Assembly: GCF_003033925.1 (NCBI RefSeq)
Contig: NZ_CP028365.1
Span: 806,001 to 870,000, forward strand
Direction: 5' to 3'
DNA length: 64,000 bases
Origin: Tannerella serpentiformis
GTDB lineage: Bacteria > Bacteroidota > Bacteroidia > Bacteroidales > Tannerellaceae
The notes under the pieces were generated by a model. That model was not told where the DNA came from. It searched no databases and was given only the letters and a program-made list of their open reading frames with translations. The position numbers were made by a program, and so were the translations under genes. Positions 1-8,344 of the stretch are shown here, piece after piece (position 1 is the first letter of the stretch; every line of letters starts with the position of its first letter).

Positions 1-200
1 AACAGAGTCGCCCCACCGTGCGCCACCTCGATGACAAGGCCCTCCACGCCTTCGTCCGCAAGGCCCTCACGCACCGCACCCCCTACTACGAACGCGCCCA
101 TCATGCGTTCGATGTGGAGCGACTCGTCAACGACAACGACACCGACGATGCGGCTCATCGACTACAACAACTCCTATACGGCCACGGGGAGCGCCGCTAA
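1..200 (+). CDS. aroK: Shikimate kinase, 3' end only
   Basis: The reading frame is open from the window edge (first full codon at base 3) to the TAA at 198-200, so only about 65 C-terminal residues are present. They include a SRP segment followed by KALTHRTPYYERAHHAFDVE, which matches my memory of the C-terminal helix of shikimate kinase (residues of the type RxPFYxxAxxxxD). The enzyme phosphorylates shikimate in aromatic amino-acid synthesis. The P-loop lies outside the window, so this call rests on the tail alone. An internal GTG at 18 gives an apparent 60-residue ORF but is unlikely to be the true start. Confidence 0.6.
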   Translation, partial: QSRPTVRHLDDKALHAFVRKALTHRTPYYERAHHAFDVERLVNDNDTDDAAHRLQQLLYGHGERR

Positions 201-220
201 ACCATCCCCACACACGCTTA

Positions 221-249
221 TTTGATTTAGGTATTACAGTATAGTTTTT
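221..249 (+). promoter_or_regulatory. Possible promoter for korAB
   Basis: TTTG at 221-224 and TAGTTTTT at 242-249 resemble the Bacteroidetes -33/-7 pair (TTTG and TAnnTTTG), with a 17-base spacer that is a little short. Transcription would start only a few bases before the korA ATG at 257, giving an almost leaderless mRNA. Weak match. Confidence 0.3.
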
Positions 250-256
250 TTATCTC

Positions 257-2125
257 ATGACAGAGCAAACCAAAGTAACGACTCTGGATCACGTCGTGAT
301 CCGTTTTTCGGGAGATAGCGGCGACGGTATGCAGCTTACCGGCACCATCTTCTCCAATCTGTCAGCCGTTTTCGGGAACGACATCTCCACCTTTCCCGAC
401 TACCCGGCCGAAATTCGCGCGCCGCAAGGAACACTCTTCGGCGTCTCTGGCTTCCAACTCCATTTGGGCACGAAGAAGGTCTATACCCCCGGTGACAAGG
501 CCGATGTGCTCGTGGCCATGAACCCCGCCGCGCTCAAGGTCAACGTCAAGAATCTGCGCAAGGGCTCCATCGTCATCATCGACACGGACTCCTTCGCCAA
601 GCGTGACCTGGAGAAGGCTGAGTTCAAGACCGACGACCCGATCGAGGAGCTTGGCCTCACGGAAAAGGTGCAACTCGTGGCCGCCCCCATCTCTACGATG
701 GTGCGTGACGGACTGGCCGAGTATGGCCTCGACAACAAGTCTGCCGTGCGGTGTAAGAACATGTTCACCCTCGGCCTCGTCTGCTGGCTCTTCGACCGTC
801 CGCTCGACCACGCCATGACGATGCTCCAGACCAAGTTTTCCAAGAAGCCCGACATCGCCAAGGCCAACATTAAAGCCCTGACCGACGGCTACAACTATGG
901 GCACAACATCCACGCCTCCGTCTCCACCTACCGCATCGAAGGCTCGAAGAAGGAACCGGGCATCTACAAGGACGTGAGCGGAAACAACGCCACCTCCTAC
1001 GGTCTCATCGCCGCCGCCGAGAAGTCTGGCTTGCAACTCTTCCTCGGTAGCTACCCCATCACACCCGCCACCGACATCCTGCACGAGCTCTCGAAGTACA
1101 AGAACCTCGGCGTGATCACCGTGCAGGCCGAAGATGAGATCGCCGGTATCTGTACCTCCATCGGTGCCTCTTTCGCCGGTTGCCTGAGTGCCACGTCGAC
1201 CTCCGGCCCCGGTCTGGCACTGAAGAGTGAAGCCATCGGCTTGGCCGTTATCGCAGAGCTTCCGCTCGTCATCATCGATGTACAGCGCGGCGGTCCCTCG
1301 ACGGGTATGCCGACAAAGAGCGAGCAGACGGACCTCATGCAGGCCCTCTACGGACGTAACGGCGAGAGCCCGCTCGTGGTCGTAGCCGCCACCACCCCGA
1401 CGGACTGCTTCGACATGGCTTTCTGGGCGGCTAAGCTGGCCGTGGAGCACATGACGCCCGTCATCCTCCTCACCGACTCCTTCATCGCCAACGGTTCGGC
1501 CGCATGGCGCATCCCAGATTACATAAACGACTTCCCCGACATTAAGCCGAACTACGTCTCGAACTATCACGGTGAGGCCGTCTGGAAACCTTATCGCCGG
1601 AACAAAGAGACCTTCGTCCGCTACTGGGCTACGCCCGGCATGGAGGGCTTCGCGCACCGCATCGGCGGACTCGAGAAGGACTATGACACCAGCTCCATCT
1701 CCACCGACCCGAAGAACCACCAGAAGATGGTGGAGACGCGTCAGGCCAAGATTGACAAGATCGCCGACTTCATCCCTGAGGTGGAAGTGAAGGGCGACAA
1801 GGACGACGCCGACCTGCTGATCGTAGGCTGGGGCGGCACCTCCGGCCATCTGCACGAAGTGATGGACACCATGCGCCGCAATGGCCAGAAGGTCGCCTTG
1901 GCACACTTCCGCTTCATCAACCCCCTACCCAAGAACACGGCCGAGGTACTGAAGCGTTACCCGAAGGTGGTCGTGGCTGAGCAAAACAAGGGCCAGTTTG
2001 CCAACTACCTGCGCAGCAAGATCGACGACTTCACGCCCTATCGCTTCAACCGCGTCAAAGGGCAGCCCTTCATCGTTTCGCGACTCGTCGAAGAATTTAC
2101 CCACATCATTGAGGAGAAGAACTAA
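257..2125 (+). CDS. korA: 2-oxoacid:ferredoxin oxidoreductase, fused gamma-alpha subunit (KorA type)
   Basis: This 622-residue protein joins the gamma domain (about residues 10-190, starting FSGDSGDGMQLTG) to the alpha pyrimidine-binding domain. Visible family motifs are YPITPATDI, QAEDEIA, TSTSGPG and QRGGPSTGMPTKSEQTDL, followed by a C-terminal transketolase-like domain. With KorB it decarboxylates a 2-oxoacid, most likely 2-oxoglutarate, to the acyl-CoA and reduces ferredoxin. korB starts 2 bases after its stop, so the two form an operon. Reduced ferredoxin from this enzyme could feed the Nfn-like pair at 45068-47363. 2-Oxoglutarate is preferred over pyruvate because this fused gamma-alpha plus separate beta layout is typical of KorAB. 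Confidence 0.93.
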   Translation: MTEQTKVTTLDHVVIRFSGDSGDGMQLTGTIFSNLSAVFGNDISTFPDYPAEIRAPQGTLFGVSGFQLHLGTKKVYTPGDKADVLVAMNPAALKVNVKNLRKGSIVIIDTDSFAKRDLEKAEFKTDDPIEELGLTEKVQLVAAPISTMVRDGLAEYGLDNKSAVRCKNMFTLGLVCWLFDRPLDHAMTMLQTKFSKKPDIAKANIKALTDGYNYGHNIHASVSTYRIEGSKKEPGIYKDVSGNNATSYGLIAAAEKSGLQLFLGSYPITPATDILHELSKYKNLGVITVQAEDEIAGICTSIGASFAGCLSATSTSGPGLALKSEAIGLAVIAELPLVIIDVQRGGPSTGMPTKSEQTDLMQALYGRNGESPLVVVAATTPTDCFDMAFWAAKLAVEHMTPVILLTDSFIANGSAAWRIPDYINDFPDIKPNYVSNYHGEAVWKPYRRNKETFVRYWATPGMEGFAHRIGGLEKDYDTSSISTDPKNHQKMVETRQAKIDKIADFIPEVEVKGDKDDADLLIVGWGGTSGHLHEVMDTMRRNGQKVALAHFRFINPLPKNTAEVLKRYPKVVVAEQNKGQFANYLRSKIDDFTPYRFNRVKGQPFIVSRLVEEFTHIIEEKN

Positions 2126-2127
2126 TT

Positions 2128-3147
2128 ATGAACGCAACAACAGATATAACCTACAGCCCCAAAGACTACAAGAGCGATCAATACGTTCGCTGGTGTCCCG
2201 GATGCGGCGACCACGCCGTGCTCAGCTGCCTGCATAAAGCGATGGCCGAAGTCGGCACCTCGCCCGATAATATGGCCGTCATCTCTGGTATCGGCTGCTC
2301 CTCGCGTCTGCCGTACTACATGAACACTTACGGCTTCCACACCATTCACGGCCGTGGCGCAGCCATCGCTACCGGCGTCAAGACGGCACGCCCCGACATC
2401 AGCGTATGGCTCGTCACCGGCGACGGCGACTGCCTCGCCATCGGTGGTAACCACTTCATCCACGCCGTACGCCGCAACGTAGATCTGAACGTCGTGTTGA
2501 TGAACAACAAGATCTACGGCCTCACCAAAGGGCAGTACTCCCCGACGTCCGACCGCGGCTTCGTCTCCAAGAGCTCGCCCTACGGCACGGTGGAAGATCC
2601 CTTCGTCCCGGCCGAGCTGACCCTCGGCGCACGCGGCAATTTCTTCGCCCGTGGCATCGATACGGACGCAGCCAACTTGACGGCCATCTTCGCTGCATCG
2701 GCCCGCCACCGTGGCGCTGCCGTGACGGAGGTGCTCGTGAACTGCGTCATCTTCAACAACGGCACCCACACGGGCATCACGGATCGCGAGGTGCGTGCCG
2801 AACGTTCCATCTTCCTCCGCCACGGCGAGAAGATGATCTTCGGTAAGAACCGCGACAAGGGTCTCGTGCTCGACGGACTGAAGCTGAAGGCTGTCACCAT
2901 CGGCGAAGACGGCTACACGATGGACGACATCTTGGTGCACGACGCCCATGAGCGCGACAACACGCTTCACCTCATGCTGGCCATGATGAGTGGCGACCTG
3001 CCCGTGGCCCTCGGTATCATTCGCGACGTCGACGCCCCGACCTACGACGAGTCTGTGCACCAGCAGATCGCCGAAGTGAAGGCGAAGAAGAAAGCCCACT
3101 CCCTGCGCGACATGTTGCTCTCTGGCGACACTTGGGAGGTGAAATAA
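2128..3147 (+). CDS. korB: 2-oxoacid:ferredoxin oxidoreductase beta subunit (KorB type)
   Basis: This is the 339-residue thiamine-diphosphate-binding beta subunit. It shows the N-terminal VRWCPGCGDHAVL motif, GIGCSSRLPYYM, HGRGAAIATG, the TPP/Mg site GDGDCLAIGGNHFIHA, and MNNKIYGLTKGQ. Cysteines in CPGCG and the GCSS motif are expected to ligate a 4Fe-4S cluster. It partners the KorA protein encoded immediately upstream and is cytoplasmic. Length matches the family. A strong hairpin terminator follows at 3193-3230. Confidence 0.93.
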   Translation: MNATTDITYSPKDYKSDQYVRWCPGCGDHAVLSCLHKAMAEVGTSPDNMAVISGIGCSSRLPYYMNTYGFHTIHGRGAAIATGVKTARPDISVWLVTGDGDCLAIGGNHFIHAVRRNVDLNVVLMNNKIYGLTKGQYSPTSDRGFVSKSSPYGTVEDPFVPAELTLGARGNFFARGIDTDAANLTAIFAASARHRGAAVTEVLVNCVIFNNGTHTGITDREVRAERSIFLRHGEKMIFGKNRDKGLVLDGLKLKAVTIGEDGYTMDDILVHDAHERDNTLHLMLAMMSGDLPVALGIIRDVDAPTYDESVHQQIAEVKAKKKAHSLRDMLLSGDTWEVK

Positions 3148-3192
3148 CCCCCACGCACGCGGTCGCATGATAGCTCGTGCGTACACAAAAAA

Positions 3193-3230
3193 GAAAGCCC
3201 CGCCGATCGGATCTGTTCGGTGGGGCTTTC
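3193..3230. terminator. Bidirectional terminator between korB and the hicAB remnant
   Basis: A 14-bp stem (3193-3206 with about 3217-3230, one G-T pair) encloses a short loop. On the minus strand it is followed by a run of T residues, so it can end transcription from hicB. On the plus strand it sits 45 bases after korB. Confidence 0.75.
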
Positions 3231-3273
3231 GGTGTTTTGGGGGCGGGTTAGGTCACTCCATTACGCTATTCAG

Positions 3274-3492
3274 TCAATAGGCGCAGAGCTCAACGGCTGC
3301 GTAATGGAAGACCGGTTTATAGGTCTCGTGCGCGGAGAGGTTTCCCAACTCTTTTTGCAGTTCGATACACTGCAAAACCTCGCGCCGAGCTTCCTCTTCC
3401 GTCTCGCCACCACCGTTGATGCCCTCCACGTTGGTGCTATAGGCCCACCAAAAATCTTTGCTTCGCTCTAAGATGATTTCTATCTGTGTCAT
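3274..3492 (-). CDS. hicB: HicB-like antitoxin, retained without a full toxin
   Basis: This 72-residue protein reads MTQIEIILERSKDFWWAYS and continues with EGINGGGETEEEARREVLQC, the short partial-RNase-H-fold HicB pattern (beta strands, a G-x-G turn and an EEA helix). HicB normally binds HicA and represses the shared promoter. Here the upstream hicA is reduced to its first 20 codons, so this antitoxin has no obvious partner. It could act as a DNA-binding regulator, neutralise a HicA encoded elsewhere, or be decaying. The terminator at 3193-3230 lies 3' of it. Confidence 0.75.
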   Translation of the reverse strand: MTQIEIILERSKDFWWAYSTNVEGINGGGETEEEARREVLQCIELQKELGNLSAHETYKPVFHYAAVELCAY

Positions 3493-3496
3493 GTCT

Positions 3497-3556
3497 CACA
3501 CGCAGGAGCTTCCATCCATTCTTGACGATCAACCTCTGTAGCTCACTTGATTTCAT
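3497..3556 (-). pseudogene. hicA: hicA toxin remnant, N-terminal 20 codons
   Basis: Read on the minus strand from an ATG at 3554-3556, the frame gives MKSSELQRLIVKNGWKLLRV, the characteristic N terminus of HicA mRNA interferases. The family then continues with a GSH motif holding the catalytic histidine. Here the frame runs straight into the hicB start, out of frame, and ends at 3437 with unrelated residues. About 40 codons, including the catalytic His, are missing, which fits an internal deletion joining the start of hicA to the start of hicB. Confidence 0.7.
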
Positions 3557-3577
3557 CTCGTCTGTCGTTTTGTGCAA

Positions 3578-3585
3578 CAAAAGTA
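3578..3585 (-). promoter_or_regulatory. -7 box TACTTTTG for the hicAB remnant
   Basis: A perfect TAnnTTTG box on the minus strand, about 22 bases before the hicA remnant ATG. No good -33 TTTG is visible. It lies 8 bases from the SulP stop codon, so the TA remnant could be transcribed independently of SulP. Confidence 0.5.
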
Positions 3586-3593
3586 GAACGAGT

Positions 3594-5288
3594 TCATCCC
3601 TCCAGCAGCGTCCTGGATCGGGTGAGGGCTTCTTGGATGTTGCTGCAGATGTTGTCGGCTCCGAGCTGGGTGTCCATGCCGCTGCGGAGGAGCATGGCAC
3701 GGACGTTGTCGTTGACGCCGGAGAGGACGACGGTGATGCCTTCGCGGCGGGAGAGTCGGCAGAGGCTCTCCAGGTTGTGCAGGCCGGTGGAGTCCATGAA
3801 GGGCACCTTACGCATACGGATGATGCGAATGGCGGGCTTGCCGCCGGCGACTTGCTTCATGCACTCGTCGAACTTGTTGGCGATACCGAAGAAGAAGGGG
3901 CCGTCGATCTCGTAGACCTCTACGCCACGAGGCACGTCGAGGTGCTCGTCGTCGTGGTGGATCTCGCCCTCGTCAGAGAGGTCGATGTGGTCCGTGGTGA
4001 CGGAGACGCGCGTGGTCTCGGAGATGCGGCGCATGAAGAGCACCATGGCCAGCAGTAGGCCGATCTCGATGGCGATGGTGAGGTCGAAAATGACGGTCAG
4101 GAAGAAGGTGGAGAGCAGCACGGCAACGTCGCTCCGAGGGTTCTTCAACAACGAGCGGAAGGTGCGCCACTCGCTCATGTTGTAGGCCACGACGACGAGC
4201 ACACCGGCCAGGCAGGCCATCGGTATGTGGCGCGTCAGGGGGCCGAGGAAGAGCAGGATGAGCAGTAGCACGATGGCATGGACGAGCCCGGCCACAGGCG
4301 TGCGACCGCCGTTGTTGATGTTCGTCATCGTGCGGGCGATGGCGCCGGTGACGGGGATGCCGCCGAAGAGGGGCACGATGATGTTGGCCGCGCCCTGGGC
4401 CATCAGCTCCGTGTTCGAGTCGTGCCTGTCGCCCGTCACACCGTCGGCCACGGTGGCCGAGAGGAGCGACTCAATGGCGCCGAGCATGGCGATGGTGAAG
4501 GCCGAGGGCAGGAGCAGATTGATCGTCTCCGGATTGATGGCGATGCGCGTCGGCGTGGGTAGGGAGGCGTTGATTTGGAAGCGGTCGCCGATGGTCTCGA
4601 GGCCCGTCAGGCCGAAGTGTTCGCGCAGGATGTAAGCCACGATGGTCATCACCACGATGGCCGCCAGCGAGCCCGGCACACGCTTCGAGACGCGCGGCGT
4701 AAGCACGATCAGGGCGATGCTCACGAGGCCCACCACGACAGCCGGCCACGAGATGGTCGTGATGCTTTCGGCGTACACCACCCATTTGGAGAGGAAGTCG
4801 CCCGGCATGTGATCGATCGTCAGCCCGAGCAGGTCCTTGATCTGCGTGGTGAAAATGGTCAGGGCGATGCCGCTTGTGAAGCCGACGATGATGGGGTAAG
4901 GGATGAACTTGATGACCGTCCCGAGGCGCATCAGGCCCATGAGCAGCAGTAGGACGCCGGCCAGCAGCGTGGCGATGGTGAGGCCTTCGATGCCGAAGTT
5001 TTGGATGATGCCGTAGACGATGACGATGAAGGCGCCCGTGGGCCCGCCGATCTGCACCGAGCTGCCGCCAAGCATGGAGACGATGAAGCCGCCGATGATG
5101 GCCGTGATGAGCCCCTTCTCCGGGCTGACTCCGGAGGCGATACCGAAGGCGATGGCCAGCGGTAGGGCCACGATGCCGACGATGATGCCGGCCATGAGGT
5201 CGCCGGCGAAGCGCTCCTTCGAGTAGGTCCGGAGCGCGGCGAGGAGTTTGGGCCGGAACTCCGGCCGGAGTTTGCTTTTCTCTTTCAT
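3594..5288 (-). CDS. SulP-family anion transporter with C-terminal STAS domain
   Basis: This is a 564-residue inner-membrane protein. Residues about 25-430 hold the hydrophobic SLC26/SulP core, with GIVALPLAIAFGIASG near the N terminus and GGIPVTGAIARTMTNI in the family signature region. Residues about 450-564 form a cytoplasmic STAS domain containing the MDSTGLHNL motif. SulP proteins move sulfate, bicarbonate or other anions, and the substrate cannot be read here. The start is the ATG at 5286-5288 (MKEKSKLRPEF). The frame extends upstream to 5399, but only through repeat DNA and without family sequence. It is monocistronic, with a repeat-filled upstream region. Confidence 0.88.
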   Translation of the reverse strand: MKEKSKLRPEFRPKLLAALRTYSKERFAGDLMAGIIVGIVALPLAIAFGIASGVSPEKGLITAIIGGFIVSMLGGSSVQIGGPTGAFIVIVYGIIQNFGIEGLTIATLLAGVLLLLMGLMRLGTVIKFIPYPIIVGFTSGIALTIFTTQIKDLLGLTIDHMPGDFLSKWVVYAESITTISWPAVVVGLVSIALIVLTPRVSKRVPGSLAAIVVMTIVAYILREHFGLTGLETIGDRFQINASLPTPTRIAINPETINLLLPSAFTIAMLGAIESLLSATVADGVTGDRHDSNTELMAQGAANIIVPLFGGIPVTGAIARTMTNINNGGRTPVAGLVHAIVLLLILLFLGPLTRHIPMACLAGVLVVVAYNMSEWRTFRSLLKNPRSDVAVLLSTFFLTVIFDLTIAIEIGLLLAMVLFMRRISETTRVSVTTDHIDLSDEGEIHHDDEHLDVPRGVEVYEIDGPFFFGIANKFDECMKQVAGGKPAIRIIRMRKVPFMDSTGLHNLESLCRLSRREGITVVLSGVNDNVRAMLLRSGMDTQLGADNICSNIQEALTRSRTLLEG

Positions 5289-5367
5289 ATAAATAGTGGT
5301 TAATGAGATGAAGTCTTTGCCGAGAGGGCCTGCGGGCCCCGGAGAAGTTTGGCCGGAGGCGTCTACG

Positions 5368-5596
5368 GACGCCCCGAGGCCTCGGAAAAGCTCAAACAAG
5401 TTGTTTCAAGGTTTCCGACGCCTCGGAAAGGCTCAAACAAGTTGTTTCAAGGTTTCCGAGGCCTCGGAAAGGCTCAAACAAGTTGTTTCAAGGTTTCCGA
5501 GACCTCGGAAAGGCCCAAACAAGTTGTTTCAAGGTTTCCGACGCGTCGGAAAGGCTCAAACAGGTTGTTTCAAGATTTCCGAGGCCTCGGGGCGTC
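5368..5596. repeat. 41-bp tandem array flanked by 18-bp perfect inverted repeats
   Basis: Five units begin at 5393, 5434, 5475, 5516 and 5557 (counting from the CAAACAAG core), each exactly 41 bp apart. Every unit holds AAACAAGTTGTTT (6-bp arms around one base), and most unit junctions hold the palindrome TTTCCGAGGCCTCGGAAA or a near copy. The array is bounded by GACGCCCCGAGGCCTCGG (5368-5385) and its exact reverse complement (5579-5596). It lies upstream of the SulP gene, and none of the ORFs crossing it resembles a protein family. Confidence 0.9.
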
Positions 5597-5970
5597 AGGG
5601 ACGCCGGCCAAGTTTGCCGGGTACGGGCTTTTGAGGTACCCGGCCAACTTCCCAGCCTCGGAAGAGGCCGTCAGGGACGCCGGCCAAGTTTGCCGGGTAC
5701 GGGCTTTTGAGGTACCCGGGCTAACTTCCCAGCCTCGGAAGAGGCCGTCAGGGACGCCGGCCAAGTTTGCCGGGTACGGGCTTTTGAGGTACCCGGGCTA
5801 ACTTCCCAGCCTCGGAAGAGGCCGTCAGGGACACCGGCCAAGCTGGCCGGGTACGGGCTTTTTAGGTATCCGGCAAACTTCCCAGCCTCGGAAGAGGCCG
5901 TCAGGGACACCGGCCAAGCTGGTCGGGTACGGGCTTTTGAGGTATCCGGCAAAGCCTCTGCCGAGGCTGG
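5594..5970. repeat. 76-77 bp tandem array, five copies
   Basis: Units start at 5594, 5670, 5747, 5824 and 5900. Each carries CCGGGTAC...GTACCCGG (8-bp arms around an 11-base loop) and a second small hairpin GCCTCGGAAGAGGC. It follows the 41-bp array directly, so the gap 5289-6054 is almost entirely repeat DNA. No gene is visible in it. Confidence 0.9.
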
Positions 5971-5980
5971 GAAGAATGAA

Positions 5981-6021
5981 AAGAGCCTCATCGGTGCGGG
6001 GTTGTTCCGATGAGGCTTCTG
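5981..6021 (-). terminator. Rho-independent terminator of the glgA-DUF4270 operon
   Basis: A perfect 10-bp stem, GCCTCATCGG (5985-5994) with CCGATGAGGC (6007-6016), is followed on the minus strand by CTCTTTTC. It lies 34 bases past the DUF4270 stop. Confidence 0.8.
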
Positions 6022-6054
6022 AAGGGGGATCGACCACCCCCGAGGCGGCGCAGA

Positions 6055-7497
6055 TCAGCGCAACCCCGTGCCGTGTTGGCTGGAGAGGAGGACGAGCTTC
6101 ATACTGGCCGGATCGACACGCAGGCGGACGCCACCGGGGTAGAGATAGGGGATGATGGCCGTGGTGTGTCGCGTCGGTTGGTTGTTGCGGTCGGTTGTCA
6201 CGGAGTATCGGCGATCGATGGGGATGGCCAGCAGGCGGAGATCCGTACCGGGGTTACGGCGGATGTGCGCCTCGATAATCGGGGCGATGTTGGCGAATCG
6301 ATAGTTGCGCGTGATGGCGTCAAAGCCGATGTCGGGACTATTGCTCTCGTTGGTGGAACGCAGGTAGAGGAGGCCGTTGTCGATCGTACGGTTATCGAAG
6401 AAGGCGCGTGCCGAATCCTCAGGCAAGAGCAGCAGGAAGGGCGGCGGCACGAGGGCGTCATTCCATGCGTCCTGCGGCATGAAGCGCAGCGAGAGGCTGG
6501 CGGCGTTGAGCACACGACCTTGGGTCTTACGTGCGATCTCAGCGGCGGGAATAACGATGCGCGGACAGATGCCCGACGGGGTCTTGACGTAGGCAAAGCT
6601 ATCGGCCGAGGGACGGAGGAGGCTGTTGTCGTCCGAGGTGCGGATATGGTTGTACTGGATCACTTCGCGGGTGAAGCGGAAGGTGACGGAGTCGCGCACC
6701 AAGGTGTCATTCTTGGCGCTCTTGGGTCGACTATAATAGATGAGCAAGCGCGTTTCTCCCACCTCGATCATAGACCCGGTACCATAGTCGGTGGTGATGT
6801 AAAGACCGGGGAAGAAACGGTTGAAGGCGTCTTGCGTGGCGAAGCTGGCGGGCCGGGCCACGGTCTCGTCGTAGAAGGACTGCCCGAGCGACTTAGGCAA
6901 GGTGATCCGCAGATCGCGTCCGTGAATTGAGACCGGTTGATAGCTGCGCGTAGAGGCGTTGTAGAGATCGCGGATCGTGGAGTCGTTACGGAGACTCGGG
7001 AAGTCGGTGAGGCGATAGACGCGTGTACCGAGGACGGTCTGCATGTCGGCGTAATCCTCCGGGTTGAGGCGTCCGTAGGGCGACCGCACAGGCTGACGGT
7101 TGAGGGCATAGACACGGGCACGCATGGAGACGCGGGCGTCGCCCGTCCAGTTGTAGAAGCGGAGGCGGAGGACGACGGAGTCGATGCGGCCGTTGTGCGG
7201 TGTGTGAGGGAATCGGAAGCCCTGCACGCAATAGAATTGGCAGAGGTAGTCGTACTTGATCTGCCCGAAGGCGGGGTCGTCCAGGTTGCCGAGCATGCCG
7301 TCGCTGGACCGCAGATAGAGCGAATCGACGCGGACGGTGGCAGCCGTCATTTGGAAGGTGTCGCTGTAGACCGTGTTACGGTCGCCGTCGGGCAGCGTGG
7401 AGGAGCCCACCTGGGTCAGGTCGTCGCTACAGGCAGGGCAAAAGGAAAGCCACCCCACAAAGAGCAGGGCGGCCAAGATCCGGAGGTTGCTTCTCAT
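6055..7497 (-). CDS. DUF4270 family lipoprotein
   Basis: The protein has 480 residues. The N terminus MRSNLRILAALLFVGWLSFCPACSDD is a lipoprotein signal with its lipobox cysteine near residue 23. The body starts DDLTQVGSSTLPDGD and contains repeated beta-strand-rich segments such as DSVVLRLRFYNW and ETRLLIYYSRP, typical of DUF4270, whose function is unknown. Surface exposure or periplasmic location is expected. Its ATG overlaps the TGA of the short glycogen synthase gene by 3 bases (ATGA), so the two are translationally coupled. I recall this pairing in other Bacteroidales. Confidence 0.8.
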   Translation of the reverse strand: MRSNLRILAALLFVGWLSFCPACSDDLTQVGSSTLPDGDRNTVYSDTFQMTAATVRVDSLYLRSSDGMLGNLDDPAFGQIKYDYLCQFYCVQGFRFPHTPHNGRIDSVVLRLRFYNWTGDARVSMRARVYALNRQPVRSPYGRLNPEDYADMQTVLGTRVYRLTDFPSLRNDSTIRDLYNASTRSYQPVSIHGRDLRITLPKSLGQSFYDETVARPASFATQDAFNRFFPGLYITTDYGTGSMIEVGETRLLIYYSRPKSAKNDTLVRDSVTFRFTREVIQYNHIRTSDDNSLLRPSADSFAYVKTPSGICPRIVIPAAEIARKTQGRVLNAASLSLRFMPQDAWNDALVPPPFLLLLPEDSARAFFDNRTIDNGLLYLRSTNESNSPDIGFDAITRNYRFANIAPIIEAHIRRNPGTDLRLLAIPIDRRYSVTTDRNNQPTRHTTAIIPYLYPGGVRLRVDPASMKLVLLSSQHGTGLR

Positions 7498-8306
7498 TTC
7501 TTTTTCAGGATTGTCTGGTAAAACTCGTCGTAGGCTTCGATGTATTGCTCGGGGCCTTGGAAGGGGAGGAGTTTCTTTTTGCTCTGGGTGATGAACTCCT
7601 CAAGTTCACCGTTGATGGTGGGGCTACCTTGGATGATACCGTCGGCATGCTTGATGGCGAGCTTAGAAAGCCCCATATAGTCGTGGTCTTCGAAGAGCTT
7701 GAGGTCGCGCTCGGTGGCGCCGTCCTGCTTGAGTCTCCGCGCGATGCGGCTGTCGAGTGCAGGCTGGAAGGACTGGTCGTAGAGGGAGTAAACGACTTTC
7801 GACCGTGCGAAACAGGGGTCGTCGAAGTATTTGCGCTTGAGATAGAGGGGAGCCAGGGCGGAGAACCAACCGTGGCAGTGGATGATGTCGGGCATCCAGC
7901 GGAGCTTGCGGACGGTTTCATAGACGCCACGAACGAAGAAGATGGTGCGTTCGTCATTGTCGGGGAATCCGTTGCCCGATTCGTCGGTGAGTGTGGCTTT
8001 TCGGTGGAAGAAGTCTTCGTTATCTATGAAGTAGACCTGCATACGGGCCATTTGTATGGAGGCTACTTTGATGATAAGTGGGTGATCGGTGTCGTCGATG
8101 ATGAGATTCATGCCCGAGAGTCGGATCACTTCGTGGAGCTGGTTCCGACGTTCGTTGATGCATCCGTATTTGGGCATAAAAGTTCGGATCTCATAGCCTC
8201 GCTCCTGCACTCCCTGCGGTAGGTTTCGGCTGATGTCGCCGATCAGTGTGTCGGGAATGTATGGCGTTACTTCCTGCGTGATAAACAAAATTCTTTTTGC
8301 GTCCAT
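7494..8306 (-). CDS. Half-length glycogen/starch synthase-like protein (GT5 N-terminal domain only)
   Basis: At 270 residues this matches only the N-terminal starch-synthase catalytic domain (GT5). It starts KRILFITQEVTPYIPDTLIGD and includes PDIIHCHGWFSALAPLYLK. The C-terminal glycosyltransferase GT1 half, which supplies much of the nucleotide-sugar site, is absent, and full GlgA is about 480 residues. The usual KxGGL loop near the N terminus also reads differently. The start is the ATG at 8304-8306; the frame extends to 8462 without homology and would overlap a promoter. It is divergent from panC. Whether it is catalytically active is unclear; a regulatory role alongside DUF4270 is equally possible. 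Confidence 0.75.
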   Translation of the reverse strand: MDAKRILFITQEVTPYIPDTLIGDISRNLPQGVQERGYEIRTFMPKYGCINERRNQLHEVIRLSGMNLIIDDTDHPLIIKVASIQMARMQVYFIDNEDFFHRKATLTDESGNGFPDNDERTIFFVRGVYETVRKLRWMPDIIHCHGWFSALAPLYLKRKYFDDPCFARSKVVYSLYDQSFQPALDSRIARRLKQDGATERDLKLFEDHDYMGLSKLAIKHADGIIQGSPTINGELEEFITQSKKKLLPFQGPEQYIEAYDEFYQTILKKK

Positions 8307-8335
8307 ATTTTTCTTCGATAACGTGAAACTGAGCA

Positions 8336-8343
8336 CAAAGGTA
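8336..8343 (-). promoter_or_regulatory. -7 box TACCTTTG upstream of the short glgA gene
   Basis: A perfect TAnnTTTG match on the minus strand about 30 bases before the ATG at 8306. No clear -33 box is seen. Confidence 0.5.
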
Positions 8344-8344
8344 G

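Noticed and set aside
362-1906. 514-residue minus-strand ORF opposite korA
   Set aside because: Antisense shadow of a GC-rich gene; the sequence has the His/Val/Gly-rich look of reversed codons, and korA on the other strand carries full family motifs.
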